Positions 1 to 11,596 of a DNA stretch of 57,570 nt are shown piece by piece. The notes below the pieces were generated by a model. The model searched no databases, was not told the DNA's origin, and saw nothing but the letters and a program-made list of their open reading frames with translations. Where the stretch lies: positions 203,117 through 260,686 of the forward strand of contig WELB01000112.1 of NCBI GenBank assembly GCA_009602725.1, written 5' to 3'. Origin of the DNA: Spirogloea muscicola. Lineage: Eukaryota; Streptophyta; Zygnematophyceae; Spirogloeales; Spirogloeaceae. Each line of letters opens with the position of its first letter. Positions within the stretch are counted from its first letter, which is position 1. The position numbers and the translations under genes are program-made.

Positions 1-1
1 C

Positions 2-1063
2 GGTGGCGGCGGCGGCGGCAGCGGCGGCGGCGGCATCAAGCTGGAGGGTGGGGGCGGCGTCGGCGCTGGCAGCGGGGCCGGAGGCAGCAGCAGCAGCGGC
101 AGAGCCGCCGCCGACGGTGGGGGACCTGAGGGTTGCGCTGGCAGCATCGGCGGCGTCCAAGGTGGGGGTTCCGCGCCGCCGGGCAGTGCCACAGCCACGG
201 CGGAGGGCGGCAGTGGCGGCGACGGCGGGGCGGCTATGCAGGCCCAGCTGTCGAGCCTGATGGCGGGGGGCGCGGGGCAGAGCCAGATGAGCACGCTGCT
301 CAAGGCGGCGCAGATGGGCGGCCCCGGCAACGCCGCGCTCCTGCGCGGCGCGTTCGGGCTCAGCCCCGAGGGCGCCAGCTCCTCGCTCGCCGGTCTCACC
401 GCCCTCTGGCAGCAGCAGCAGCAGCAGCAGGCGGCGGCGCAGCAGCAGGTGGCGGCGGCGGCCGCCACGCAGCAGCAGGCGGCAGCCATCGCTGCGGCGG
501 CGGCGGCGGCCCACCACCAGCAGCAGCAGCAGCAGCAGCGCGAGGGCGCGGCGGCGCAGCTCCAGCAGCAGCTCTTCCGGCTCGCCGAGACCAGCGGCCA
601 GGTCAGCCCCGCCAGCATAACGCACTCGCCTGCCAACGGCGGCGGCGGCAGCAGCAGCGCCCACAGTGTGCCGAGCCTGATGCAGCCTCGGCTGCTGCCG
701 CTCCACCTCCAGGGCTTGCAGGGCATATTTGGCGGCGCGAGCGCCGGCAGCCTGGCTGGGCTGCAGCAGATGCTGTATGGCGGCAGCAGCAGCGGCGCCG
801 ACCTCATGGGGGGTGCGACGCTGGAGCAGATCCAGTCTCTGTCACAGGTCATGGCGGCGAGCTCCGCGGCGGCGGCGGCAGCGGCAGCAGGCCTGGGCAC
901 TGGCAGCAGCGGCGGCGGCGGGCCGACCGCTGACGACTTCAAGGCCCTCTCGGGTACAGTGACGCGCGACTTCCTGGGCCTCGCTCGCACCATGTCGCCA
1001 GGCATGCAAGACCTCACCTCACTTGCCGCGCTTTCCGCGCACGTCGACGCCGAAAGTCTCAGC

Positions 1064-1113
<50 letters not shown>

Positions 1114-1144
1114 TCAGCAGCAGCAGCAGCAGCAGCAGCAGCAT

Positions 1145-1176
<32 letters not shown>

Positions 1177-1261
1177 CCAGCTGCTGCAGCACCGCGACGG
1201 CCGCCGCAGCATCGGGCCCAACGGCCAGTACCCGCCACGGCCACCCCCACCGCCACAGTAG
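2..1261 (+). CDS. Gly/Ala/Gln-rich protein, C-terminal part (5' end outside window)
   Basis: The frame is open from base 2 to a TAG at 1259-1261, so the true start lies upstream; an internal ATG at 236 is not needed. The first ~78 codons are Gly/Ser/Ala-rich. A short ordinary stretch follows (starting at the Met at 236, including 'LLRGAFGLSPEG'), then Gln/Ala tracts and a second ordinary stretch around 930-1060. The last ~60 codons are almost pure Gln broken by His, ending in a Pro-rich tail. No catalytic or DNA-binding domain is visible. The composition is that of a transcriptional co-regulator or other nuclear scaffold, but that is inference. The gene converges on the amylase gene downstream. 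Confidence 0.6.
1067..1180 (+). repeat. CAG repeat encoding polyglutamine with CAT (His) interruptions
   Basis: A nearly pure CAG array runs in frame with the CDS and encodes about 16, 9 and 9 Gln blocks separated by single or double His codons. Shorter Gln/Ala triplet tracts occur at about 408-540. It is a coding microsatellite and likely length-variable between strains. Confidence 0.9.
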
Positions 1262-2454
1262 TCAACCATGGGCGGCGCTCTCTCGCCCTCTTGAGGTCCC
1301 TTGGATCTTGAGGCTGCCGCCACAACGCTCAGCATGGTGGCGCACGAGGCCGTGTGTTCCCCCTTGCTTGCCACACCATTCACTTGAACGAGCAAGGCCG
1401 TGCGGCAACGTCGGCAGGGAGAGTGCTTGCGGCTTGAGGATATGCATAGCCCTCTGTCCTCGCCATTACGCTGATAAGCACCTTCTCCTTCCCCCATATG
1501 CCTTCCTCTCTCCTCTCTCTCTCTCTCCCCGCTCTTTTCCTGTATGGGTGCCTGAAGCACCTGCCATGCCACTATAGACCAGTAGACTCTCTTGCAGGCC
1601 CCACAGCGTAGAGTGTTCTGTGGTAATCGGAGTTGGAAGCGTCTTACGCCTCCCGTGTTGTCCGAGTGCTGGCGGCCTTCCGGCCCTGGGTGAAGTACCA
1701 GCATGTAGCGCCGTGTACAATGCTTAGCTCCACATTTGTCCGCTGACCACGACGGCGGCGGCATTTTTATACTCTCTACCTGGCGGTTGCTGCTGATGCA
1801 CGCCAGGCCACCGCCACTGCTTGCGCTGGCTGACCTTGGTGCTGGGATTGAGTCGACTTTCAAGGAATTGTGCTTGCTCATTACCTGGCTCTTCAGCTAA
1901 CATCATTGTGACTAGGCCACTCGTAGTCATTTGGCTGGGATGCAGGAGATTCCTCGCTAACATGGGCTTGCTCAACTCCTGCAAGCTTCCCAGGGGTGTT
2001 GCACCTGTGCTCCTCTGCCTGCATAAGCTGGCACTGAGACTACGCCTGCTCATGTATCAAGGGGCTCGGCTTGATACTTGTGGGCCTTACATCCTTTGAG
2101 TGAGTTTGTGAGTTTGTTACAGCTTGCAAATGATGTGTCAGGAGCACTATCACAAGTCCATCTCTCTTGATGCAAAGCTTCAAGTGCACCTGTAGCCCAT
2201 GCCCTGGACAGACAGCAGGGAGCACAATCACAGCACAAGCAAGAGCAGATTGCGCTCATCAGGCCAGAGGTTTTGAGATGTGCAGATGTGGGAAGTTGAC
2301 TGGCTCAAGTTTCCACACGTGATGTACACTATCTGTAGGGAACAGCCTTGTCAGCTGCTAGTTGCTTCACTTGGGGTGAAGCCAAGCACTTGCGAGGCCA
2401 ATAGCAAGGCAGCTTTGCTGGAGCCTCAGGGAGCTTGTACGGACGTCTCAAGTC
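1262..2454. other. Convergent 3' regions, no gene seen
   Basis: This lies between the stop of the Gln-rich gene (+) and the stop of the amylase gene (-). I see only short unconnected open frames and no recognisable domain or repeat. It probably holds the 3' UTRs of both genes. Confidence 0.5.
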
Positions 2455-5400
2455 TTAGGCCTTCTCCCACACTTGGTAGTCAGCCCCGTAATCTATAACC
2501 CGGTTCCACTGGCCAATCAGGTTGTCCTGCTTGGACGGATTCCAGTCCAGGGGTCCAAGCTTAACGGTGAGAGAATCGCCCACTAGTGCGACATAGCCCT
2601 CAGCGACGGCGTGGAAGATCATGACTGGGCTGCGGCAGTGGACGCCTGTCCTGTTCCGCACAGCAACGAGCTCCGCAATTTGATCGTGGAGGCCAAAGTC
2701 ATAGAAGTGATCGTAGAAGATCACAGGCTGCATAATGGGCGAGCACATGTCAACACCGAAGCAAGACCCATACAAGCTCCACACATCGAGTGCATCTGAT
2801 GTCGCCACAACCATACAATCAAATCAACGAGTGGTAAGGAAGCCACAATTGTGAAGGTCTTCCCGCAAAAAACCCTCAGGCATGCCATGCAAGAGGAAAT
2901 GCAAGGCTCATCCTCAATGCCCAGTGCCTGCTTTGAGAGCTAGCATCTGTGCGTGGCATACCGTTCCGGGATGTGTGAGAATGTACGCATAGCCTTGCAG
3001 CAACTTGTCGCGGGGGAATGGCCAGTGACCCTGTAAGCAGTGGCAAACACAAAGTATGTTGTAGTGAGCACCTTTATCTGGTGAGCTGGTGGATGGTGGT
3101 TTGGTGAGTACTCATACAAGGGTAAACATTGCGGCAAAGGAGGTCAGATTGACCTGCGTGGACCCTGTGTCGTGGTTCTCTAGGAATGTGACTGCCCGCG
3201 ACGGCCACCATCCCATGACCCCCGGGGGCTTACCCTGGGGGTCAATTAGTCGCCAGTACTCGCTGTGCAATGCAGAGTGTAGGATGCCCTGCCAAAGACT
3301 CGTACGTGTCAAAGATGAAGATGGCATACGACTGGCCTTCAGGATTCAGTGTCTTGATCAATATGAATGGGAAGCATATCCTGCCTGCAGTTGGCTTACT
3401 CATACTAATGACCACCAGTAGTCAAATAGGATGGATCTGAAAGGCCAACATGAGATAGATATTCCAAGTTACCATTGCATTCGCATTCAGAAAGAGTTGG
3501 CAAGAACACAGCGCAAATGTTGCCAACCTGGGCAGGCGAGTACCTTGGTTGTGACGTCAAAAGCAGACGAAGTCCCACCCGTGGCATTCACCCAGTTAAT
3601 AATTCGTTGCCGATGTGCATCTGTGAAGTGCACAATTACTGTCTTGTGAGCTAGCAACAGTGAAGAGTGATAACTGCAACATACAGTTGATTGCATGCTC
3701 TTTCTATGAATGACATGCCATGCGTCATTCTTATACCCAGATAATCTTGTAACCTCAATCTCCAGGCTCGTGCTTTGTAGCTGATCAACCACAGGTGACG
3801 ATTTGACTGACGCCTTGGAGCTCTCCACTATTAAAAAGAGTGGGAATGTAGACCTTTTTATCAAAAATATTCCTTGCTACATTCCATAACCAGGTTAAGA
3901 CTGCGCTGACCTTGATTGTAGCATACATTCCCTCCCTCATAGGCAAGGCTGTCCCAGTACTCTCCGATGGAGAATGCTGGCTTTGAAGCTTCAATGTACT
4001 CCTTAACAAATCCGCCCCAGAAACCCCTGAACATACTTGCAACCATAGGACATATTAACAAAACCTTGGCAGAAGTACTAGCAACTCGCAGTTATATTGC
4101 TCACGAATGAGATTTTAACAATGTGACCTGTAGCAATGCAGTTAAAGTCCTCAAGCATGCCAGACTGCAGTGACAACATGGCCAAAACACTACACTTTGT
4201 GATTGTAAGGTGACTTGAGCTTGTATTGCATGGCAGAAGCTGCAGTTAAGAGTAACTTAGGAAGTAGGGAGATCTGCAAAAGGCACACATCGTACTTAGC
4301 AAAGTCAAGGCGCCAGCCATCGTAGCCGATGTCTGCACGGAGCCAGTTCAGCCACTCCTTGATGTCTCGCTTCACAAACTCCTGTGAGTGATCAACGTTG
4401 GGAGCCGCATGGAAGATATCTCCTGCTTCAGAAGGGCGGCAAATGTTTAGTATGTGGCATAACCAGGTTCAGCTTCTCACTCACGGGCTCACAACCTGGT
4501 ACACCAAGCTTACTAGCGGCCATAATGGAAGAGTAGGTGCATCTTGAGAGTGCCTCAGTTGGTGCATCAAGTCCGTTGCTAGTTGTAAGCTTGTAGAGCG
4601 TACTGTGACATCAATCATACCTGCAGTCATTGCATTTGGGTACATATTGTAACATCACTACACTCAGATGCTGACAAATGCTGACAATGCACATTGAGGT
4701 CTAGCATACGGAAAATTACACTAACCGCTGGAGGGGTTGCCAAGCCCGTGGAAATTTGGATCGTCCCTCACAATTGCTTCAGGGCCCCAAGCCAGCTTCC
4801 CTCCATATACATTCCAGATACCCTCTGCATTCTGCAGTCGTAAGCAGAACCACAGATGTCATGTATTTTGACATGCTCACAACCAAGGCTGATAGGTAGC
4901 ACTACTGCTGAGATCACACTCTGAGAGGAAAAGAAAGGTGTCGGAGGTGCTTCCAGCAACGAGCCTCGCACAATGTTGAGAGTTGAATTGCTACCTGCTT
5001 CTGTGCGCACCGATGGTTAAGAACAACGTCTCCTAATACCTGCACTTCAATGACGTCAGGCAGTTCAAGCTTGCCCCCAAGTCATGGAGAGCCTGCCACA
5101 AGCCACTTCCAGACTCCGCATCTGATGGTCGGGGGAACACCCGAGCAAAAAGCTAATGTGGACATGGACTACGTTGTTGCAAAACGAATCTGTGCCTGCT
5201 GTCAGATGGACTTAAATAGCAGCCCTCACCAGCATGTCATGCTTGTGGAACTCCTCAATGCAGCTCCGCAGCTCATCAACTGTGCCGTATGCAGAATTAA
5301 GATTGTACAAGTCGCCAGGCATGTACCCTACAAAATGTACAGAGCACGAGTTGGAGGCAATATCTAATTTCATCAGGCAACAAGCACTGCAATACATCTC

Positions 5401-5868
5401 CAGTTCCTGTCCATCAGCCGGCCGCTGATGTCAGACCAGCTATCATGGCAAAACTTCTGCACAAAGAGGTGAAGCACAAGAGGAGAGTCAACTCCACCTT
5501 GAGGAGCGACTGACTCTGTCGGTGGTGGCAGCCAGATCGTGGTCACGCCACTGGCCGCAAGATCCGCGGCACGTGGGGACAGGTCGTGGTACCATTTCCT
5601 CCTCCAGCTTTCCCAGTTGAAGCCCTGGAACTGCAGTACCAAACATGTCCAATAATGTCCAAGACAAATCTGTCATACTAAGTGATTGACAATTATCACG
5701 TCTTTTACCATGTGGTTGACATCCTGACATGCAAGGCAAACCTGATCTTGATGGGAGCAACCTAGCACATTCCACCAGTCGAGGCGAGAACTGTTGTTTT
5801 AGTGCATGACGAGTCTCTGAATGCCAATGTGCTTACGACAATCTCGCGACCGCTCCCCGTACCAGGTT
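2455..5868 (-). CDS. AMY: Plant-type alpha-amylase (GH13), multi-exon; first exon(s) not found
   Basis: Hydrolyses internal alpha-1,4 bonds of starch. Exons (minus strand): 5868-5837, 5630-5498, 5327-5230, 5039-4995, 4831-4726, 4422-4296, 4026-3911, 3620-3544, 3288-3154, 3030-2962, 2727-2455. All phases agree and give about 402 residues, close to the ~400-430 of plant enzymes. Landmarks in order: [36 protein letters not shown]; conserved region I DVVLNH; region [10 protein letters not shown] (nucleophile Asp); region III GEYW (acid/base Glu); region [13 protein letters not shown]; then [14 protein letters not shown] and the C-terminal beta domain ending in VWEKA. All catalytic residues are present. 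The start codon and any signal or transit peptide lie upstream of 5868 and were not resolved, so secreted versus plastid location is open. No starch-binding domain is seen. Confidence 0.93.
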
Positions 5869-6125
5869 CTGCAATGGTTAAAAAGGACACGGTAAGACAA
5901 GCTGAGGAGCATCTAGTTGGTCAGCTGCGCACTCTTAAAGCAAGGCCAGAACCACAAATGTACCTCATATTGATACACTTGGTAATTAGCATACTGAAGG
6001 CACAATTCATGCAGAATGCAGGAGTGTAAACTCCCAGCTCAAGCTAGGCAGTACGGTGTGTTGCAGCCATCTGGCAGTCCAGAAGCGGCAAGCAGGGCTA
6101 GAGTCTTGATATTTAGACACATTGA

Positions 6126-9100
6126 CTAATGCCTCCACCCACACGAGATGGTCGAACCTAGTTTATCTTCATGATCCTCTGGAGTCTTCCCGCGCTTGAT
6201 GCGAGGTGGAGGCACCGCTTCCCTCTTCAGGGTCTTCTCTAGATTGCGACGCTGCTCATCTAGCTCAATTCTTTCCCTCTCTCTCTGCTCAGCCTCCTTC
6301 GTGTAGACATCATCCTCAACAACCTGACAACAAGAAGATGCAAGCAGGAGACGTATTGTGCAGCATTCAGATTTTGGTCGCATGTTGCCGTGTACCTGCT
6401 GCAAGTCTGTAGAGCACAAGCTGTTCCCAGCCCAAGCCTCTACTAGTCTGACTTCTTGACATGTCATGCTTTCAAGGATTGCCAAGACATACACTGGAAG
6501 GAAGATGTACCTTGTGATCAAAGATAGACCAGACTTCCCCAGGTGCTGGTAAGTCCAGGGACGCTGAAGCTTCAATTGGCTCTGCTGGCTCTGAGCGCCG
6601 AGGTGGAAGAACGCCTCTGCGGAGGCCCTTCCGGAGCATCCAGTCTGGGCTCACTCTTCTGGGGCCCTCCGCAAGAAGCTGCCACTTCTGGTTCGACTTG
6701 CCGAGCATCGTCTCCATCCGCCCACCGTTCAGTACGTCGCCAACTTCACCAGCTTGACGTAGCACGTCGAAGCCTTTCTCTTTCAACTGACAAGGACAAA
6801 GGCTATCAACTTCGCATCACTCTCGAGTTGGGTTCATGACCTCATGAAATGGTGTGCAAGGATGCTGTTAGTAACACGACACCGCTGCAAAGATTACTGC
6901 ACCCAGACCTTGCCTCTGACTCGTACCTGTTGAAGGAGGTCTTCCACAGCCTCAGCTCGCCGTTGCCATGCAGCCGCCCTTTCCTCCACGGCCACAAGGG
7001 AGCGCTCCAGGGCTTCAAACCGCCTGGCCAGCGCTTGCTCCTTCACCTGAATTGGGTATACGACAGGGATCTAAGCCCATAGCCGCTGTACATTTCTTGC
7101 AAGCTTTCACTGCCGGACTCAATGAAGCAGACGCAGCAGGATCAGCCAGTGTACACCATATCATCACGTCATGGATGATGCTGGCAATGCACCTTCTCCG
7201 CCTTCTGAGATGCCTCTGCAGCAGCTCGCAGGCTATCCATCTCAGCCTTGTAGCTGAAAACAGCAGCCTCCTCCCTTGCTCCTGCAGCCTCCTGCTTGAC
7301 CGATTGCAAGCCATTACCAGTCATGACTGCAGGCAATGACGTAAAGCCAGGTCTATCTACTGTGGACTGAAAAAGCTGCAAAATCCCACTGACAACATGA
7401 CCAATACACTATCTAGGACTGCCTTTAGAGGGTTGACAGAATACCACATAGCTAATCGTCTGACGTGAATGGTAAGAGAGTGGTACCTTCAGCGATTCTA
7501 TTGCATGGTGAAAGGCTTCTTCTCTTTCGCTTGCCTTTTTACCAAACAAGTCCTGAATCTCTTGCAGAGCACCTGCAACAACATGCTACTATCAAACGTA
7601 TCAGTATCAACCAGCGGTGCATATGAAAGCGGAAGACCGCAGCTGCAGTCAAAGTATAACCAGCGGTTCATCAGTGGCAATTTTGCAGGGCACCTTATGT
7701 GAATTGAGATATAGCATAGGTGAATGTTACTTGACTACCAGGCAACCAAGGTGCTTACTCTCTGCCGATGATATCCTTGCCTCTGCGGCTTCGGCCCGAG
7801 CTTCTGCTGCCTGCAAGCATTGTCAGCTTGCTTCAAAAGTAAGGTGGATGTTTCATTGCTGTAAAACTTGGACTGACTTAGCTTCCAATATCCCTTGTGC
7901 CAAGAAAATTCTCCAGCAGTATGTGCTGCAAGTGCAGTCAATGACTGCGATCTTAGTAACTGACCTTAGTGCTCAATTCAGCTCTCACCACTGCATCCTC
8001 AGCTTGCTGCCTCAAACATTGCGTTCCCAGATCAGCGAGCAGATGGAGAAGCCCATAGCAAGTAAGCAAGCTCTATAAACAGGACATAGAGACTACGCAT
8101 TGCAATTGTCTAGTATAATAGGATACGTCTGAAGCTTAAGACTGGGAGCACGTGTCAATAGCAATCATCCTTTTGAGCATCAGCTATCAGAGAGAGAGGC
8201 CCTCATACCCGCAATTTAAGCTCCAAGCTTGCTGTGGTGTCCTGCGCTCTCATGATGGTTTCTTGAGCTCGAGCTAGATCATCCACGAGTCCCAAGCGAC
8301 TCTGCAGCGCCTCCTCGGCCTTCCTTGTATTCTCCTTAGCCCTCTCAGCAGAAGCCATGGCACTATCTATGATAGATCTCGTCTCCGCTACAACTGTTGA
8401 TCACAAGCACAAGGCAAGCATCGGTGGCGTGAACAATTTTATATCAATGCAATACATCACAAGCTACTAGGATCGTCATTGTCAATAGCCAAGCACTGAT
8501 CAGCGGTTTTTAACCTGCTGCAGCAGACTCTTCAGCCGCTTTTTGAATCCGAGCTTCAAGCTGTGCAGCAGCATCAGTCTGAGACGTCCTGGCTGCTGCT
8601 ATCTGCAACTTTGCCTCCTCTGCAATGTGTGCGGTGGACTCCTGGATAGCGATTTCTGCCATCCTCTCGACTTTGATGGCTAGGTTTATTGAGCTTTCTT
8701 TGGTCTCTGCTAGTTCACGCTCCAAAGCATCCTTTTCCCTTGCAAGCTTCTCGACTTCTGCTCGAAATGATGCCTTCGCTGACTCCACTTCAGCAACTGC
8801 TTCCTCTGCATAAAATTCGTAACTGTCATAAGAATGTATTTACTTGGCATAGAGCAACAGCTGAAGCTTGCAAGGTAACAATTCCTGATATTGAGAACCA
8901 AAGCAGTATCCTTGCTTTACAAGTGCAAAGTGTCTACTGATGGCAGCTGTGACCTTCCAAGACCAGCTGGCAGCTATGAGCAGTCAAACACGCCATCAAG
9001 AAACTACGCATGGAGAGACGTGAGTAGACAGACACGATATTCAGGCAAAGCAGTTCTGTCGTTGCCAAGGCCACAAACCCCTAGCATTGACCTACAAGTT

Positions 9101-9731
9101 GTGATCGGCTGTCCTCACCAGTGGTTGTGATCATGTTCTCAGCATGTGAATTAGCCTTTGTTTCAGCTACAGCAAGGGCCTCAAGGGCTTGCCTCTTCTC
9201 CTTCTCGGCTGCAGCTGCTCGCATCTCAGCCTCGACCAGAGCAGCCCTTAAGGCCGTCACTGAATCCGAGTCCAGTGTCTTAGACCTTGAGGACGCCACT
9301 GGGGCACCATTGGGGTCATCGGAGCTCTGCCTGCCTGAACCCTCGTTCTGCAAGAAGCAAAGCCAAAGTTGCATTGGCCTTCTGTAGAAGCTCCGCTGGA
9401 CACTCCGTAAGCCCATCTGCTCAGACAGTCCTGCAAATTATCATCTACTATGCAGACCTGCTAATCACGAAGTCGCGGCACATGCTGAGCGCTTGTTCAG
9501 CTGAGCTGAACGCTCATTTTCAATGATCACCTTCAACGAGCTGGATGCCTCCACCCTGACGACTGTCCGAACTCGCTGCTTCTGCGGCAGAGCTGGGCGC
9601 AGGTTGACCATAGATTGCCGCCCAAGGTGCAGCCTGCAGACGGTGTGGGCACCCGCTCTTAGTAAATACCACTGTATTAGTTCGATCCTGGACTGAAGAC
9701 AGGTGGCGACAAAATGGGATCGTGCTGCCAT
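6126..9731 (-). CDS. Coiled-coil protein, probable plastid targeting; family not recognised
   Basis: Exons (minus): 9731-9531, 9347-9119, 8805-8515, 8387-8209, 8006-7965, 7810-7759, 7572-7487, 7366-7193, 7046-6927, 6786-6511, 6323-6126. Phases agree throughout and give about 615 residues. Two ATGs are possible: 9731, or 9611 just before a basic stretch ending in VVRVEAS, which resembles a chloroplast transit peptide end. The middle ~400 residues are Ala/Glu/Lys/Arg-rich heptad-like coiled coil. The region near 6650-6750 is globular (GKSNQKWQLLAEGPRRVSP, then DWMLRKG). A final charged helix follows and the tail is basic. The function is unknown; a structural or scaffold role in the plastid is inference. 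It shares a GC-rich upstream region with the divergent gene at 10211. Confidence 0.8.
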
Positions 9732-10036
9732 CGCCTGATCAGCAGCACGCGGGCGCAGCCCGGGTGCGGCTCCCCAAGCGCAGCTCTCGGCGTCCAGCTA
9801 AGGCTCAGCGAGCGATGGTTTGTAGTGTGGCCTGCCACTCGGCTTGGCAAGCTGCGCCGTGGCAGGGCGACGGGGCGTGATGATCGCGGCGAGCAAGAAG
9901 GCGCAGAAGCGGCAGTGCCTGGCGTGGGGAGCCGGCGCTCGCGTGCGCCGTCGCTGCTCGCTCCACCTGCCGGAGGCGCCCGCGGCGGGCCGGGCGAAGG
10001 CCAAGGCCTCCATCTCCCGCCCTTTCCCGCCTCCAC

Positions 10037-10070
<34 letters not shown>

Positions 10071-10210
10071 NGCTTCCGCAGATTCGTGGATCGAGGGGGG
10101 AGTAACAGCAAAGAATCTGCCGGGTCTAAGAAGCAGTGCTTCCCGTCGCACGTTTCTTCGTCAGACAGCTAGCTAGCTGGCTGGTGGCCCGGCCCGGGTT
10201 ACACGGCGCC
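9732..10210. promoter_or_regulatory. Shared GC-rich region between divergent genes, with CGG repeat and one N
   Basis: About 480 bases separate two head-to-head starts (9731 minus, 10211 plus), so a bidirectional promoter is likely. It holds a (CGG)n run at about 10040-10070 that ends in a single N at 10071, probably an under-counted triplet repeat. Open frames here are GC-rich artefacts. Confidence 0.45.
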
Positions 10211-10411
10211 ATGGCCGGCGGCCGCGGCGGCAGCGGCGGCGGCGGCTGCGACGGCGGCTGGAAGGGCGAGGCCGAGGCGGGGTGCTCCTACTCCACCGTG
10301 GAGACGCGGACGTGCCGGACGGTGGCAGACGGCGGCGAGGGCGGGCAGGGCCCGCCGTACCGCCGGTGCGAGCGGCGGCGCGAGGTCGTGCGCCGCTGCC
10401 TGGGCCGGTGA

Positions 10412-10443
<32 letters not shown>

Positions 10444-11129
10444 TGCTCGAGCCAGGCTCCAGGGGCCTTCCATGAGCTGCGGCAAGGCCAGGCCTGGCCC
10501 GGCCACTGATGGAGCCGACCACCCCTTTCCTCGGTGACGGCCGCCGCAGGCCACCGGAGGTCGTCGAGTCGGTGAGGCAGGAGGTGGAGGACGACGGCGG
10601 CCGCCAGGAGCTTGGCGCCGTCCCCCTCCTGCCGCCGCCGGGCTTCCGCTGGAGCGACGGCGGCGGCGGCACTGCCGAGGGCGTCGCCGTCCCGGACCTG
10701 CTGCTGCGCCTCTTCGGCGCCGACGACGCCGCCGCGCCCAGCAGGGACCTCCGCCCGCCGCCGCCGGGGCCTCCTGGCGATGGCGCCTTCGGCATCGGCA
10801 GCAGCTTCCCTGGGGTGCTGCGGGGCTTCGTGGGCGACATCGAGGGCCTGGTCCAGGCGGCGGAGGAGGCCACGCGCGACATCCTCAGTCAGCTCGGCGT
10901 GCCTGCAGGGCCTGACCGGGATGCCGGCGGCGCCGTGGGCCAGCACCCGCTACCAGGTCGGGACGGCAGCAAGGTTGGGGCTGGCTGGCGGTCACCTCCA
11001 CCAGCTCCACCAGCAGCGACAGCAGCTCCCGCACAAGGCCCAGCTACGCCGACTATGCGAAGCACTTTGAGGAGGTCTGAGCGACTGTCGGGAAGCGGGG
11101 GGCAAGGCACAGCAGCCGATTCTCCCTGA
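10211..11129 (+). CDS. Fra a 1/Mal d 1-associated-like protein
   Basis: Two exons, 10211-10407 and 10550-11129, with the intron splitting an Arg codon (GT donor at 10408, CAG acceptor ending 10549). The product is about 258 residues. Splicing joins ...VVRRCLGR to PPEVVESVRQEVED. This recreates the family pattern of a Cys-containing motif (CSYSTVETRTCRTV...RRCERRREVVRRC), then a PxEVVES motif, then a helix around FVGDIEGLVQAAEEATRDIL. Plant members are small proteins first found with the strawberry and apple PR-10 allergens; their biochemical role is unclear. The C-terminus is uncertain: the open frame ends in a Ser/Pro/Ala-rich tail, but another frame offers a helical end (YADYAKHFEEV, stop near 11078). 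The start is the first ATG after in-frame low-complexity sequence. Confidence 0.75.
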
Positions 11130-11596
11130 GCACAGCTCCTCGACTATGACATGCCACCCGGCGAGCTGCGTAGCGGGCAGGGGAGCTGGTCGACATTGAC
11201 TGCTGGTGGCCGGCATGGTTCGCCCTCACGGCGGTGCCTGAACTGCGTCGAGGAGATATTGCAGCAATTGAATCGGCACAAGCAGCACTTCGGCTAGGGC
11301 TCTTGTTGCCAGTCGTGAGTCAGCCTTCTGTGGGCAACTTCATCCTGTACAAGCATCCACGGCGCAGAGGCCTGGAGCGCAGATACTCTGAGGTGTTTCA
11401 CCACCAGGCTGCAAAGAATATTGATCGACCTAGTATGCACAGTCTGTTACGTTTCCTCGCATTGAGATTACAAGGCCAGAGGCACGAGCTTCTGGCTGTC
11501 ATTCAGCTAAATGATATTGCACATTTCCAGGGACAATGATGGGCCAAGACTAGGGTGTGCGCCAGTGAAAACAGCACTGTGGAGCAGAGGACTTTC
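11130..11596. other. Convergent 3' regions, no gene seen
   Basis: Lies between the stop at 11129 (+) and the stop of the ACBP gene at 11597 (-). No domain, RNA gene or repeat is recognised; it probably consists of 3' UTRs. Confidence 0.5.

Noticed and set aside
10173-10946. Long minus-strand frames opposite the Fra a 1-associated-like gene
   Set aside because: Low-complexity Arg/Pro/Ala translations; the plus frame has the family motifs and a phase-keeping intron.
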